DNA from: Saccoglossus kowalevskii
Taxonomy: Eukaryota > Hemichordata > Enteropneusta > Harrimaniidae
Reading direction: 5' to 3'
Length of the DNA: 38,057 nucleotides
Assembly (NCBI RefSeq): GCF_000003605.2
Contig: NW_003151261.1
Span: 11,900-49,956 of the forward strand
Each line of letters opens with the position of its first letter. The stretch's first letter is position 1. The translations under genes and the position numbers were made by a program. The notes beneath the pieces were generated by a model, which was not told the DNA's origin, did no database searches, and saw nothing but the letters and a program-made list of their open reading frames with translations. This document shows, in pieces, positions 1 to 15,200 of this stretch.

Positions 1-79
1 TAAACAGGACTATTTATGAAATTTGTAATGAAAAGATGGAACTGGTAAAAAAAATGCAGAATTCTTTGTTTAATTTCAG

Positions 80-223
80 TGTATGAACTAATTGAGTTAC
101 AAACACTCAAGTCAACTGCTCCAAAGGATATAGAATATTTTGAAGCAAATGAACACCATTATCTGGTTATTGCAAATGCCTTTGGTACAGATGAATCCCA
201 TTCTATAATATATTGGTGGGCTG
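80..223 (+). CDS. Exon 1 in window: EAR repeat
   Basis: Acceptor TTTCAG ends at 79; donor GTAAGT starts at 224. The exon enters and leaves in phase 1. It encodes one EAR repeat, with 'ELQTLKSTAPKDIEYFEA' followed by 'HHYLVIANAF' and a W-W pair near the end. Earlier exons are missing from the window, so this is not the true first exon. Confidence 0.85.
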
Positions 224-3200
224 GTAAGTGATAATTGCTGAATGAAAATGGATCAACCAATAAAACGTGGTATTTGAAGAAGTTGCGTTAATGTACGATG
301 CACAAGAACGTTAATTTCAGTATTTTGTGCATAATATTGTTATACTGTAGAATACTTTTATTTCTGCTTGGAATTTATTTTCTCTATTTTTGCTGAAGTA
401 TGCTTCAGTTAAAATAAAATCCAGTGAATGTACTTTTACCTATTTCACATTAAATTCATCAGTGAAAAACAAATATACAAAAAAGTGAAAATTAATTCCA
501 AGTTTTACAGTAATATGCAGCCTAATGCTGTCTGCACCATGATATCAACACATTTACAACTCTCATATTGTCTCAACTCTCACTTTGCATATTAAATCCT
601 GATTTGGCTTCACCACCTGCAGCTTTTTCAATGTATGATATGACACTGTTGTCGGAGCTTTACAACATTTCACGAGCCTCGACAATTTTTTTTAAATATT
701 TTTCAGGAAGTGGATTTGTGGAATATCAACGTATTGCCACTTTTAATGCTACAGCTATAGAAAGCATTAGAATGCCCAATGGGGAAGTCATAATTGCCAT
801 TGCCAATTCTGAAGTGAGTCAAGTTTAACTTGAAACTGTTTTGTTAGAACATTTTGATGCTGATATCTATTGTCCCAATAGCGATTTAGTAACATAGCAT
901 TTAACCTAATGTTTTTCACTCAACGTCGGAGAATCTAGGTTTACTTGTGTGTGGGTGCATTTCAGCTGACTTGAAAGTGAAAAGTTATTTTCTGATTCTC
1001 TACTCAACATCCAATCTGTAGTCACTAAGTTTTCAGTCAGTATGTTTTAATTGCATGTAAAAAATGGGAATGAGAGTATTGTGAAGTTAGTCTTGAAGGA
1101 AAAGTAAGGTTTTGCTAGTATCGTTTTTGGCTAGATTTAACATTACCAAGTTTTTATATGTCTCGCATTGTACCTTTTTAAAACAAACATCTAATAAGTT
1201 GTTCTTTTTGCAGGATGTTGGTACAGTTTTCTATAATGTAGACCAAAGTGGTATGTTTGTGCCAAGTACTGTGCAAGGATTGGGAACTAATTTTAGTAAT
1301 CCAGAGTTCACAGATCTTCAAGAGTTCACAATTGGAAATTCTTTTTATTTGGCTGTATCTACTATGGGCGTTTTTGAACTTGTATTTGATTCTCAAGTAG
1401 GTGGGTATACTCGGTAGTTCATACTATTATCTGAGATAGTTTACCTTGTGTGTATCATTTAATTGGACTGAAATTCAACGCAACTGTAGAAAGAACTCCC
1501 ATGTGCTTTTGAGTATTGGCGAAATATGAAGTAAAAATAAATACAATTGAGATTTTGAGCTTGTAAGCAAGTCAAATAAATTGCAGCTATTGTAGGTTTG
1601 CTAATCATGTCTGAGCATTGTGTACCAAGTTTCAATGATTGGTTCTGGAAATAATAGTGGAACAGACATGTACTCGTATAAACATGTATGTACGTGCAGG
1701 ATCATACAGACAGGATTGTGCTCCTTGCTGAAAAAGACATTTTTTTTATTCAATGTTCTTACACGTGCCTAGACTAAATAAAATTAAACGTCCTGCATGC
1801 ATTATACATATCTTGGCTGTTCAGATGGCTTTTGGATTCAAAATGGCTGACTGGCAGTCATTTTTTTTAATGAATTTGGTTCTAGGGCCATATCTGACAT
1901 TCTTTGATAATGTTCATAATTTGTATATTCATTATACATAGTGTCGTACATATACAGATGTGTTTAAAATGGCTTACCATAATTATTGAGCTTCTAGATC
2001 GATTTATGACATTTTTATGTTCCAACTATATTACTATAAACAAACTGTATTAAATTTTATAACTAATTTTACACTTTTTGTTGGTATACAATTGATAAAT
2101 AACAGTATTTTTTCTAATATGCTTTTATTTTCAGTTCTGCCATCACCTAAGCCGATATTGACCTGTTTAGCTGATGTCATTGCTAATCTAACAGCCCAAA
2201 TGATGGCAGTAGCACAGTTGCAAGAGAGACTGAATAACAGATTGAGCCTGTCCATGGAGCAAACAGTAGATGTTCCAGTAGTCTTTAATGGTAAAATTTG
2301 ACATTTCTTCAATAGTTGGCTGTCATTCTGAGGATTGTCAGTTACGAGTGTCTGATCCTCTCGCTCTTACTGGGCTGTGGCTATCATTCTAAAATGTTCT
2401 AGCACAAATATTTTACTGGCACGTCCCTAAATTTCATAAATATTGCCAGAGCTAATACTTGTCGTCATAATGAAATCTCTTGGTCAATCTTAACCAGTAA
2501 ATGTGTTTTGAGTATCACCATCAGTTTGTTTCTATGCAAAAATTGGGGGTGGTGGTGTGATTACCAGCTTGCAAAATTTGTTCATTGGTTCCCGGTTTTG
2601 ATGAACTATTGACCCGTATGCAAACAAAATTGCAATGTTTTTACAATGGAGAACATAAATGTGTAAGATAATGGTGCATCTTGAAACTTGGGCGCTATAG
2701 TTAACTTTTTAATTTTTTAAATTTTCATCAGTGGAAAATTGTTTTTTTTTTATTAAAAAATGCATGCTGTAACAAGTGAAATCTTTCTCTAAACTATATT
2801 TTGAAAATTTAGTTTCTAATCATCAGTATATGCATACCAATTCATTGTGTGGACTTCCCAAGATAACACTTTAATACTGCACTGGATATTCAGTGACTTG
2901 TGGGAAAACCAGTGCCACTATAAATATTTGGGCCTGAATGATTTTAAAATTTTTAAACCACTGGCCTGACATATTTAATTTTAAGTGTCTTCTTGAGAAT
3001 TTTCTTGCATCTGACGTGTCATACTTAAATTAAAGTGTTTTTTTTTTTTTCGAGAAGTTCAGAAAAGGGTCAATTGACAATTCAGAGGTTCCAGGAGATG
3101 CTAGTTTTCCAATATATACAATTGGAAGTTATCTCCCATAATGCATTACATATATACACCGTCCCTCGTGTTGAGGGACGGTGATGTATATGAGCAGTAT

Positions 3201-6200
3201 TAAAATGCTCAGTAGTGCAAATTTTGTATTTGCTTAATGACATGCATACTTAATAAATTCTTGAATGAATTTTACTCAAAAGGGCATTTATCCTATTAAT
3301 TGCGTGTTTTTGTGAATTTTGCTAAAACAAAACTTGTATACTGATCATGCAGTTGAAAATATGTAAATTTCTCTACATGGCTGCAGTTACTTCTAGGGAC
3401 TGATAATTGTAATAATTTTATCCATTGCACATTGATGTTTATTTACTAATACATAATTATTTTGCAGTGTCTGTGACGTCACAGAAAAACTTTACAACTG
3501 AAGACCTTGTACTTGATAATGACAACAGATTTGACTTGGATGATTCATTAGAGCCAGTAAATCGTCGTGATGTAAAAAAAAATCTGACAGACATTCTGAA
3601 TGACCTTGATGAATATACCAAGGAATCTAAACAAGTCGTGATGGTATCTAAAGTGCAAGATATTGGAGGTAAACGGCAACAATTTGAAAAATAAAAATAT
3701 TTTCATTCTTGCAATAAATGATGCAACATTTGTGAGGATATTTCTGTATCATTATTGCTGGGAAACTATTGAGCAGCTTTGTTCATTGTTGGAAGGGGAG
3801 GATGGGGTGGGTGAATTGCATGCACTTTTTTTATCATAACTGATAATGAAGTTTCATTCTAGTAACAATTTTGGAAAGTGTTGAATTAGTATGAAATAAT
3901 TTTACATGGTTGTGTATTGACGGCAAATAGTTTTGTTATTGACCACCTGATTTTTAGTCCCCGTTCAGACGTAGTCCGAAAACGGGGACTTGTGTTTTGC
4001 CCTGTGTGCGTCCGTGCGTCCGTGATCACCTGTATCTCGAACATGCATTGACCGATTAAGTTCAAACTTTACACATTATATGGGACATGTGCACATGCAT
4101 TTTTTTCATGATCCGATTAACGATAGCTGAATAGCGGCCATTTTAAGGCCAAAAATGCATCAAAATCGCATTTTTTCACCATTCCGGACCTGGATCTCAG
4201 TTATGCATGGACGGATTTTGTTCAAATTTGGTACATACATTAAACATAATAGGACCTTGATGCACGTCATTTTTTTTTTTTTTTTGGATCGGAATTCAGT
4301 TCTGGATCTGTATCCGAGACATGTCTGGATTGATCAAGTTCAAACTTCACACACATATGGTACATTGTACATCATGTCACAAATAGATGTGTGCATTTGT
4401 TTCATGATCCGCTTAACAATAGCTGAATGATGGCCATTTTAAGGCCGAAAATGCATCAAAATCGCGCATTTTCACAATTCCGGAACCGGTCATGCATGGA
4501 TGGATTTTGTTCAGATTTAGTACAATGTGTTGTACATATACAGGTGCATTTCGGTCATGATCTGCTTTGAATGTATGTCACTCAAATATGAACGGAACGG
4601 GGACCTGTCATTGACAATGACTTGTTTTCTTTTGTCTTGAATTGATGACATCGCCTAAACCTTTGTCAATCCTTCTTTTCAGGTCGCAAGACATTTAATG
4701 AATCTGTTGAAGTTGTAGACACACTTAATGTGGCTGATCTCTACATTGAAAATGGATTAATTAGTGGTGTTGATGTCGTTAAAATAAACAACACTGCAGT
4801 ATGGCGAAATGCTGATCAAACAATTACTGGCAATACAACATTTTATAACAATGTCAGCATCAACTCTAATATAACTTTATATGGACTGTTAAACAATGTT
4901 GACTTTCCTGGTGAGTAAACAAGAGCATGTGTGCAAGTAAGATAAACTATATACACTAAAAGACAGTGTCTGAAACTGATATGTTACCACAACATGGCCA
5001 GATAAAATATAACTAGGTCTCTCGAAATCAGCATTCCTTGTTACTGTCAAATGACTAATTTCCGCTGGGTTTAAATGTCGCCGATTTACCATTTGAGGCA
5101 TATTCAGTAGGTTTTAAATTAACGGTTTTGTTATTTAGATAATGTGTTCTATGCTAAATTTCACATTCACTGGGTTTTAATTTGGCACATTTTTCCAGTC
5201 AGCGAAATAAGGAAAATTAAAGCCCAGTGAATAATTAACCCCTTTACAGTACTGTGCAGTTCGAAATCAAAACTGGTACATGGAGCATCATGATTAATTC
5301 TTGAAAACTACCAGCCAGATTGTTTATGATGTCTGATGCATCTTAAATTTCACAAAGTAATAATATCAATGCTACACATCTGTAATTTTGCTCATTCATA
5401 ATTGGGCATATTTTCAAATTGAAAAATTAACTTGAAAATGGCATTTTTTACCAACTAAATGGCAAAAACTTAATTTGCTCTAATACAAAACTAAAATTTG
5501 AAGTTGGCCACCAAGATGGAGTGCCACCCCAAAACAACTCCTTTATCTTTTGGCGAACTTTGAACCTGTTATGTACATTGTATAAGAAAAATCCCACCCA
5601 CAAGAAGTGGGTCAAAAAATACAACATGCATTACAAATGATCTGGAAAATTATTTTGAGACTCCTAATTTCCACATAAACAGAACGGTGCTTTGAAACTC
5701 TTCAATTTGAGATTTTACCAGTAAAGGCGTATACGTGGCTGATATATTATAGGATTAGTGGTCTGTCACCACTTCAGAGAATGTTTTTGGACGATTGCAA
5801 CATAATTTAATTGTAACTACCGACTGGCTAAAGATTTAGTGAAACCATACGAAATAGAAGACTTGTAAATTTATAAATATAGTAATTAAATGCAGGGAAA
5901 TTTGTTCTTGCATGTATCCATGTCAAATTTAATTGAGCAGTCTGCTCAGAAATTACCTAACTTATCCAAATTATAACTGTTGCTTGTTACTATGTTGGAA
6001 TTGCAAGTTAAATTGTATCGCTTTTTGGCGTTTCCAGGAAATGTTCTATTAAATCATGGAGATCAGAACATTACTGGTAATATAACTTTCGAGTCTGACG
6101 TCAATTTCGAAAGTAAGATTACCATATACAACCTGAATGGCATCAATTTATCCAGTGAGCTCGTGACTACATTTGGTGAACAAGTCATCCATGGCAACAA

Positions 6201-9200
6201 GACTATAGAAAGCGATATTACAGTCAGCGGAAATGTGTTGCTTCCAAATGGAACAAGTATAAATGGGGTAAGAATATTGTAAAAAAATGCATCCCGGTAA
6301 GTTGAATAGTTTAATAGCATCCGAGAGGAGTGTTCAGGTTGTTTCCTCTCCAGTGGGGAGAGGGTGGGGCATACCTATGCCGCAAAAACATTACAAGATC
6401 GAATTTGTCTACATTGCGATAAGCATGAGGAACATTTACTTGTAGTTTGTTTTGTTACTCTCGTACAATTCTCCCAAAAGAAATCAAAACTAATGAAAAA
6501 TTTCAATTTATAATGAAAATAAGACAGAACTTCAATTAAGCATGTTGCACAATTTATCTTCATGGCATTCCAACATTGCATAAACGTGCAATTGTTAAAT
6601 TCTTACCAACTTGTTATATTTTATTTTATGTATTAATATCTCTATTGCTTTTTACTGAAAGAAATTTTTCTGAAGATGTAATAAACTATAATTTTTATGT
6701 TCATGTCTCAATTTTATATTTTTCACAGGTTGATCCATCAGAATTTGTAAAGACTGCTGTAAGCCTAGCGGAGGATGGACAAATAAACGGGAAAATAAAT
6801 TTTTTCAGAGACTTGGATATTCAAAATGATTTACTTGTAACTGGTTTGATCAACAATGTGGATATAGGAGATCTGGCTGCAGAAGTGATTTATAAACACA
6901 AGGAATACCAAACTGTGACGGGTATGTTGCTATTGCTCCAGTCACAAGTTTTTATTTTTAGTTCCACTGTCATTGTAGATGACAGAGCGGAGCTGTTTGG
7001 ATAGATGATTGTCTGCCATTTTCTTGAAAACTACCAGCTGAACTGTTTTGATACTTAGTCTGTAGATATACATTTATCGGGTGGACCTCTATAAGATTTG
7101 TTCATTTTTGACGATATCTTCAATTCTTTACTTTTGGCAAATATTTTTGTCAATTTTTGTAAAAAAGTAATGCTATTTTTGACTTCCTCTTGAACACTCC
7201 CAACATGATTGATTTAATATTTGAGATGTACATTATTTGTGTGAACAATTTGTTCTTTACTTGGCTACCAAAATGTTCTTGTAGGACACCAAAGCTACAT
7301 GTATTTCAATCATCGGGTCACTTGTTTGATCAAAGTTTTTCAGGCCATTTTGTGACTTGAAAATTACTTGCTTTTGTGTTGTAACCATTGGTGGCTGTTC
7401 AGGGATTAGATTACTTGAACATAATTTTTTGCTGTTCATTTACTATTTTACAATGCACATTTTCCTAAACCTCAGAACTACACATTTTTTTTTTATGTCC
7501 TGTATTTAAAATTTGTGTATACTTAGCAGTCAGACAGGATTGATCATGTCCCTAACCACTGCATCTTGCCCTGGTATGAGTAAACGCAGTCGTAAAGGCA
7601 CCATGCCCAGGTTTATATGGGAGAAATAAAATCCAACACCTCATTAGTAATAGATCCCAAATAAAACAACTATGAATTATCATTAATTACAGCTCGAAAA
7701 GATTTCCTGAATAATGTTTATGTGAAAAATGATATTACTGGAAATGGTACCATAAATGGTATAGACATCTCTGAAGACCTTGTATATTTGAACACAGATC
7801 AGGATATTCTCGGCAAAGTTACTATATCTGGTGATGGAAACTTTACAAGTATTACATGTGATTTGGTTAATGGTGTGGATTTGTCTCTAGAGGCGATATT
7901 AGTGTCTGGTGCACAAACAATGTCAGGTGTGTGTTTTTTTTACATCTTCCAAATATCAAGCATGTTTAATGGACTTGGACAGGAAATTGTTTATGAACTT
8001 AGAAGACATTTATGTTATTTACCATCATTCTAGTATAGATACTTCGCCAAACTTGAAGCAAGCATTATGACATTAGTTATCTTGGCCATGTGATTTTAAC
8101 AGGGGATGACTATTTCTCGGGATTCTTACAAATGTATACCAAATTGCCCAAAGTACAACATGAATAAAGAGCTCAACAAACGGAACACTTTTGACTTTGA
8201 GGTAAATGCACTGGGTCAAAATATCATTGGGAGATTTGGAAGGAAAATATACTTGTTCTGTAAAACACAATACAGAAGCTAATAAGTGTAAAATAAGAAT
8301 TATCTAGTAGGTACATTTATTTGGACAGAAAAGTCAGGTGATTTATTTAAATCAGTTTTAGATAGTTGGAGAATAAATGATGGTGTTACTTAAGCTAAAT
8401 CAAACATAAGATATAAATAGTATTATCAATTCACTAACGCGTATTTTAGTTAGCACTGGCGAGTCCTGTTTTATGGCTATATAAAGATAGAATAAAATAA
8501 ACTACACTAAGATACAGTAAAGTTAATCAACTACACAGAATGCTAAAAAAAGCTAAATATTACAAACTCGCAAAAGATCACAATGAACTTGTATGGTACA
8601 ATAGACTGGCCAATATTGTTAAGAGGTAAAAAAATTATATTAAGTCATAATTATCCTGGAAAGAATATTTCTAATTTTGGTAGTTGCTCACATCTCATTT
8701 GTATAATATTAAAAATAACTCCCATGTTAATACACTCTCATTTATTTGATACAATGGTAATGCCAGTTTGTTTATATGGCAGTGAAGTTTGGGAGCCTAT
8801 AACATTAACAAACTGGGTCAAAATGGTATCTTGAAGTCATTATTAAATGAGAGCAGGGATTGAGAAAATGCTCGGGGGGGGGGGAGGATTTGTCATAAAA
8901 TTACTACCGGTAATGTATGAGGAGAGTTGGGTAAATGCCCAATAGTTAAATAGTATATGCAAGTCAGTTTACCAATTGAACAAAGAGTTACAAAAACATT
9001 TCACAAACTACGTGAATATGCAAAATCTGTGATGAAAAGCATTACATAATGTAATGCATCACCGGTAATGCTAAAATTTATTCGACAAAATTAGCTTTCC
9101 ATAGTTTGATAAACTTAATGCTGAATGAAAGTTCATATATTTAAGTGCTTTAGACACTTGTTCTTTTGCCAAATAAGTATATTCTATTTTGAAACTAGTT

Positions 9201-12200
9201 GATAGTTCCGTTTAGTGACCATATTGCTATATAAACTAGTGTTAATAAATTAATTATATGCTTCTCAAGCAGATGTCTAAACCAATCGCATTAAAACTTT
9301 GTTAGTCCCTGTTCGGACGAAGTCCGAAAACGGGGACTTATAATTCGGTCTCTGTGCGTCCGTCCAGAGTCGTATCTCAGAATCCCTTGGATCGATTCCG
9401 TTCATTTTTTGCATGTGCCTAGTACTTTATGTGGGACATATGCACATGCAGTGGTTTAGCGATTGGATTCAAAATGGCTGACTGGCAGGCATCTTGTTTT
9501 TGTTTTTTTATGCGGTATCTTGGGCGTGCTCTGTTAGTTTTCATTCAAATTTGGCACATACATGTACTTTATACAGGTTAGGATGCATGTTCATGACAAT
9601 TTGTTTCAAAATCTGGTCAAGGATGGCAGATTGACAGCCATCTCACTTTTTGGCCTTACTACTATATTTCCACAATTTATGTACCATTTTCATTCGTATT
9701 TGGCACGTACATCATACATATCAGTGTTTCATAATCAGATCAAAGATGGCTGAATAATGGCCGTTTTTATTTTGGCCATATTACTATGACACGAAACGCG
9801 TGTTTTGATGTAAATAAACAATCTGTTGTATACGCCACTTGGAACTCAAGTTTCAAGGACACACTCGCGAAAACCCCTCCGCTTTAATATGATGAGCACA
9901 AAGAGAACTTAATGGGGACTGTGTCATTTTCAATGACTTGTTTATCATGCCTCTTGATTTGTAATCATATCAAGATGATTTAATCGTTGCCAATTGGTGC
10001 AGAAAACTGGGTTGCATATTAACGGGTTCCGTTAAAACATTAGACATTGTGGAACCTGGTGTTTTATTTTTAAAGTCTGGTAGCCATTTTGTTTTAATGA
10101 ATGCTTTTCCAGGGCCAAAAAATCATTATTCAAGTTACTAATCACATGTCATAAATATGCACTGATACTTGATATCAGAGTTTTATTCAAAAGTAATCTT
10201 TAGTTACTTCTGTGCAATGTCTTCAAAACTATTAAAATATAATTCTTTTTTTCTTTCAGGTGCAAAGAGTTTCAAAAATGGATTCACTGTTTCTGGTGAC
10301 ATTATCATGTCTCCCCTTGCTACAGTTGATCAGGTTGATATTGACGTGTTCAACTCAACAGTCATGAAGTTGACAGAACCAGCGTCTTTAGAAGGGATAA
10401 AAACATTCAAAAACAACGTCACAGGTGAATAAGAGTTATCAAAAATGCTCAACAATTCTGAAGCAATGTCATTGTCACTTTCGCAGTATTTTTTCAAATT
10501 TGCCCAACTTGTAAAAAGAATTTGCACTTGCTGAAAATTCCCAACCTAAGCCATTGTGTCAACACAGGTGGCGCTATTCAGCACAGACCTGTGTCTTATG
10601 ACGCATAACTAGCCTCTGAAGGCTAAATATCCACCCGCTACCATTTTTCTCAGAGTTTCTGCCGCGGAACTATATAAAAGTATTTTTCTTTTGAACACAT
10701 CCTCCCCCGATTTTTAGCAAGATTTAATCTTTAATGAGTTGATCAATTAAAACTACACACAACACTCATCAGAATATCTTATTTTATTAACATTAAAATG
10801 CATGTAAATTGGGAGGTCAAAGGTCTAATTTTTCTCAATATTGCATTGACACGCAGATTGCCGCAAACCAATCGAATAGTGCCACCTGTGTTGACACAAA
10901 GTGGAAATAGTTCCGACCACTTTTCTCATAGTTCCATGCGCGGTACGTGTCAGATCGGTTGGTTTGCGGCAATCTGCGTGTCAATGAACCTAAGCACTAG
11001 GCCAAGTTCAACATTCAGAAATGGTAGTCACATATACAAATTTTTCATGATCATTCACACCATTTTTGGTGTGTCCATTGATCCTATGGCGATAGATAAT
11101 TTGATTAATTAACTGCCTTTGTCTCTCAGTTAATGGTTCTGTAGTGCTTTCTGACATTTTGAATGGTCTGAATATTAGCTTTGCAATGGATGATGTCTTG
11201 ACTAAGTCAACTGATCAGATAATCAATGTACCTGTTGATTTAATTGGAGACTTTGTTTTCATGGGTAATTTGAATACAAGTAGATTTGATAACCTGCACA
11301 TGGATGACTTCATTCTACTGGAAGCACCAGGTCAAATTGAAGGTAATTATACTCAAATTATGCATTTACGGTAAGTATATGTATGTATTCTCGTACATGT
11401 TAAATTACTCCAGAGGTAAATGTAATTGATAGCGTCTGATAGTAACCGAATGGAATATATGGTGGAGGAATATTTTTATCAAAAGTAGAACAGAGTGAAA
11501 GAATTATTACTGAAATAATGAATATATCGTTGCATGCCATTAGTGTGAGATGGCAATCACTTTGTATATGCTGTATGGCATTTCTTGATTTGCTAGGTTT
11601 TGTGTAATAAACTTTCTGAGCAACTGAAAAATGCATGATCTTGCCAACATAAATTTTCTTCCACCATACAAGTCCTAGAAATGTTCCCTTCTCACCCTCG
11701 GGCGGGGGTGTATAAAAAAAATACTGAAGTTGCATAATTAAATTGATTTTCAAGGATTTATAACATTTAAGTCTTCATTTGTTCTCAGGTTTCAAAAACT
11801 TTACAGATCATGTTAACATTGTGGGTGATTTAGATGTGGACAGTGAAGTCAAGATTAATGGTATTGACTTATCTGCATTAGACAATAGTGTAAGTTCACG
11901 CCTTCTTGCAACGAGTTTCAATGAATATTCATTTTGGTGGTCATGGTAACCATGTCTACATTGCAGTGTTTGCATTGTCGGTAAAAGTCAGATACTCTTA
12001 AAGGCCCAATTCACTTGCCTCCCCCCTGCCCCCCTGGGCAAGTGTGAATTGGAGGTGTGGCTATGCAAATAAGTGTTAATCACTTGCATAGCCTATGAAG
12101 CATCCTTTTTCAGCAGTTCAACATCACGTTACTTTGATTGACAGCAGTTAATTATTCAAGATTAGTAGCCAGTCCCTTTTCCCGGTTCGTGTTTTTGACT

Positions 12201-15200
12201 TTTATCTGCCAAAATCTCAACTAGTACACTATATATTGTCATAAATACTACAGTCACTGCTGTGATATTCATTGTCACATCCATCCACTTTTGCACAACA
12301 TAATCGACCTGTAAAAACGCATTTTTACCGCAGCTTGGCTGGAGCAGTTTACTACAGTGTGACAAGCAAGGAAATGATCCCTATTGTTTAGAAGTGTTTT
12401 TATAGTATACCTGGGCCTTTAAACAAGATGATAAACATTGGCCAGAAATTTGCCAGCATCTTATTGCATATTAGGTCAACAAATAAACTCTGTCGTGAAT
12501 GGTGACTCTTTAATGGCTGTCACTATAAGACATTTGAAATTTGATTGGTAACTACAAAAAAAATCTGGAAGTGAAACTACATTGATCTGTCAGGCATGTG
12601 TTGGGTTTGGAGCACTGCAGAGGGTACAACTCGTGTGACCTTGTCGGGTTAATTGCTTAATATATCACTGCTATGAGTGGGTCAGAATCACTAATTTTTT
12701 GATACTAAGGAGCATTTTTTTATATTGCCTTGTACAATGTGTTTATCGTGATGGTCTTGTTACCAGGTTGTGAAGAAAGAAGGAAATCAAACTATTCTCG
12801 GAAACATTGAGTTCTCTGATTCAATTAGTGTTGATGAATCAATTGAAGCTTTCAGTGTAAATGGCTTTGATATACTGCAGGACTTGGTCAGATTAGATGA
12901 CCAACAAACAGTAGCAGGTAAGAACTACCCTATAAATGTGTATACATTCAAAGATTTAATTTGTACAGTGTTGTGTATAAAATAAATGTTTGGTGAAATG
13001 GCTATCTACAAAAGTTTTAAGTTTGAGGACAGCGGTCCTGCTGAAAGTAATTTGTAGTGTCGTTTACTGATGCTAGTCTGGTGTGCTCGCTGTTAAAATT
13101 ACCAGGGGATTAGGAGGCAAGTTTGAGATCACCTGTAATAGGCATTCAATAATTTTATTACCGGTAATGGTAATCTTGTGTATACGAAACAATATATATT
13201 GTCTAACTTGGTATCATGTATTTGTATCTGATCTATATACTGGTTGTTTGTATACATTTTCTAGTTGATCCTTGTGCAGAAATTATTGAATTTATTGCAT
13301 CCTTGGAAAGTTTCCATTGGTTAACAGCAATGAAATGTTTGTGATACAATACACAATACTAAAGCTTTTCCTGGATAAGGTTCTCGGTGAAGTAAATGCA
13401 ATGAAGAATTCTTTGATTTTCTGTCTCCTTTTTTTTACTCAAAGGTCAGAAAACATTGCGTTCTAACCCTGTGTTCATTATGGGTAATCTGAATGTGACT
13501 GAAACCTATGTAGACACTATAAACGATGTAAATATCACTCTACTAAATCAAGAAGCTGTTCTAGTTGATGGAAGTCACATCATAGAGGGAAGCAAAGTCT
13601 TTATTGGCACTTTAGAAGGCAAGTAAATTGTTTCTTCATATCAATAGTTAGAGCTGGTTTTTAATTTAAGGGAACTGAAAGAAGCAATAGCTTTAAATAT
13701 CAATCTTCTGATTTATATTTAATATTTCATTTCCTGTGTAACTACAATCACACTTGGCATGTATGCTATATACATATGTTGTACCTTAAAATCATGTGCG
13801 AATGGAAAGATGGCCATTTTTTTTGGGGGGGTGCCATCTATCAAAATCTAGTTTGGTCAAGCGAATCTTGAACATTAGCGAGTCTTTCTATGCTGCATTT
13901 CCAACTTTTAAACTTTTATTTCTGTGCAGTCACTGGATTCCTAGATGTAAATGGCCTTGTAGATGGTGTGAATACAACTGAATTTACCGAGAATGTGGTC
14001 ATGCTCAGTGGTATGCAAACTATATATGGTAAGTATGCTATACATCTTTTGGCTTAAAGGAAAAGTCAAGGCTAACATAAAACGCCCAGATAAAAAAGCT
14101 CTGCAAATGTAAAAACTTGCAATTTAGTTTTTTTATATCGCTTTTCATTCTCTAGATATTCAACTTTTCATCAGTATTATGTAGTCCACCATCTTGATTC
14201 TTTAGAACATCACATATCCACTGTTGCCGAACATGAATATAAAATGGTTGGAAATATTAGAACTGAAAATATTCATCTTTGTGTTTCTACCAAATCCTTA
14301 ATTGTTCTTGTATTGTTTACAATTTATCTTTGCGAGTAGGTTTTACAAGTGATTAATAACCTGTTGACCACAGAAAGGGGGACAAGTGTCATTAACTAAA
14401 AAATCAAAAAATTGTTTTTTTGGCAATATCTTTACTGTTTGTGTATTTGTAACATTCTAATTTAAGTAATATGCACACCTAAAATTTGAACGAATTACTA
14501 ATACTAAATCAGTATTTCATGCGTTGTATAGAATTTTCTCAGTGTTTCACACAGTGGATGTCAATTCTTTTGCTGAAGAACCAAGACGGCAAACTACATA
14601 ATACTGATAAAAAGTTGAATATCTAGAGAATGAAGTTATACAAAAACTGTAAATTGCATTCTTCTACATTAGTGGGAGCATTGGTTGCCTTGACTTGGTG
14701 TTTAATATTGCTATTATGGTTATGTACTGACCTATGTGTATGCATTAGGAACTGTATTTTGGATATATCTGCCAATCATTCAAACTTCACACGTAATTCT
14801 AGGGATACATAGGAATGTCCAAATGGCAGCCATTTAATTGTTAAAATTACATCAGAATTGAACTTTTCTGCCATTCTGGAACCAGATCAGCATCATGAAT
14901 GAATTTTGTTAAATACACATTGCGGGTTTGTGAAGCATGTCATTGTTTTTCATCAAAATTAAGCATTTCTACTTCAACAAAAAATTGTTGCATTTATTCT
15001 AACATTGCTTAGGTGAGAAGAGTTTTATGACAGACGTGTATATGATCAATGTGACGGTTAATGGCACTGTAAATGGTATCAATCTGGAAGAGTTTTGTGT
15101 TAGTGTAGTGGACTTGTCTACTGATGATGTCGTCAATGGCGAAAAAACATTCGAGTGAGTATTCACAGTACGGGTTTACATACTGAAAGACAATATTCTT

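Noticed and set aside
1397-1402. GTAGGT as donor of exon 3
   Set aside because: It ends the exon in phase 0, while exon 4 is open after phase 1; GTGGGT four bases later fits.
12162-12365. Minus-strand 67-codon frame with a hydrophobic segment
   Set aside because: Short, no homology recognised, located in an intron of a gene on the other strand.
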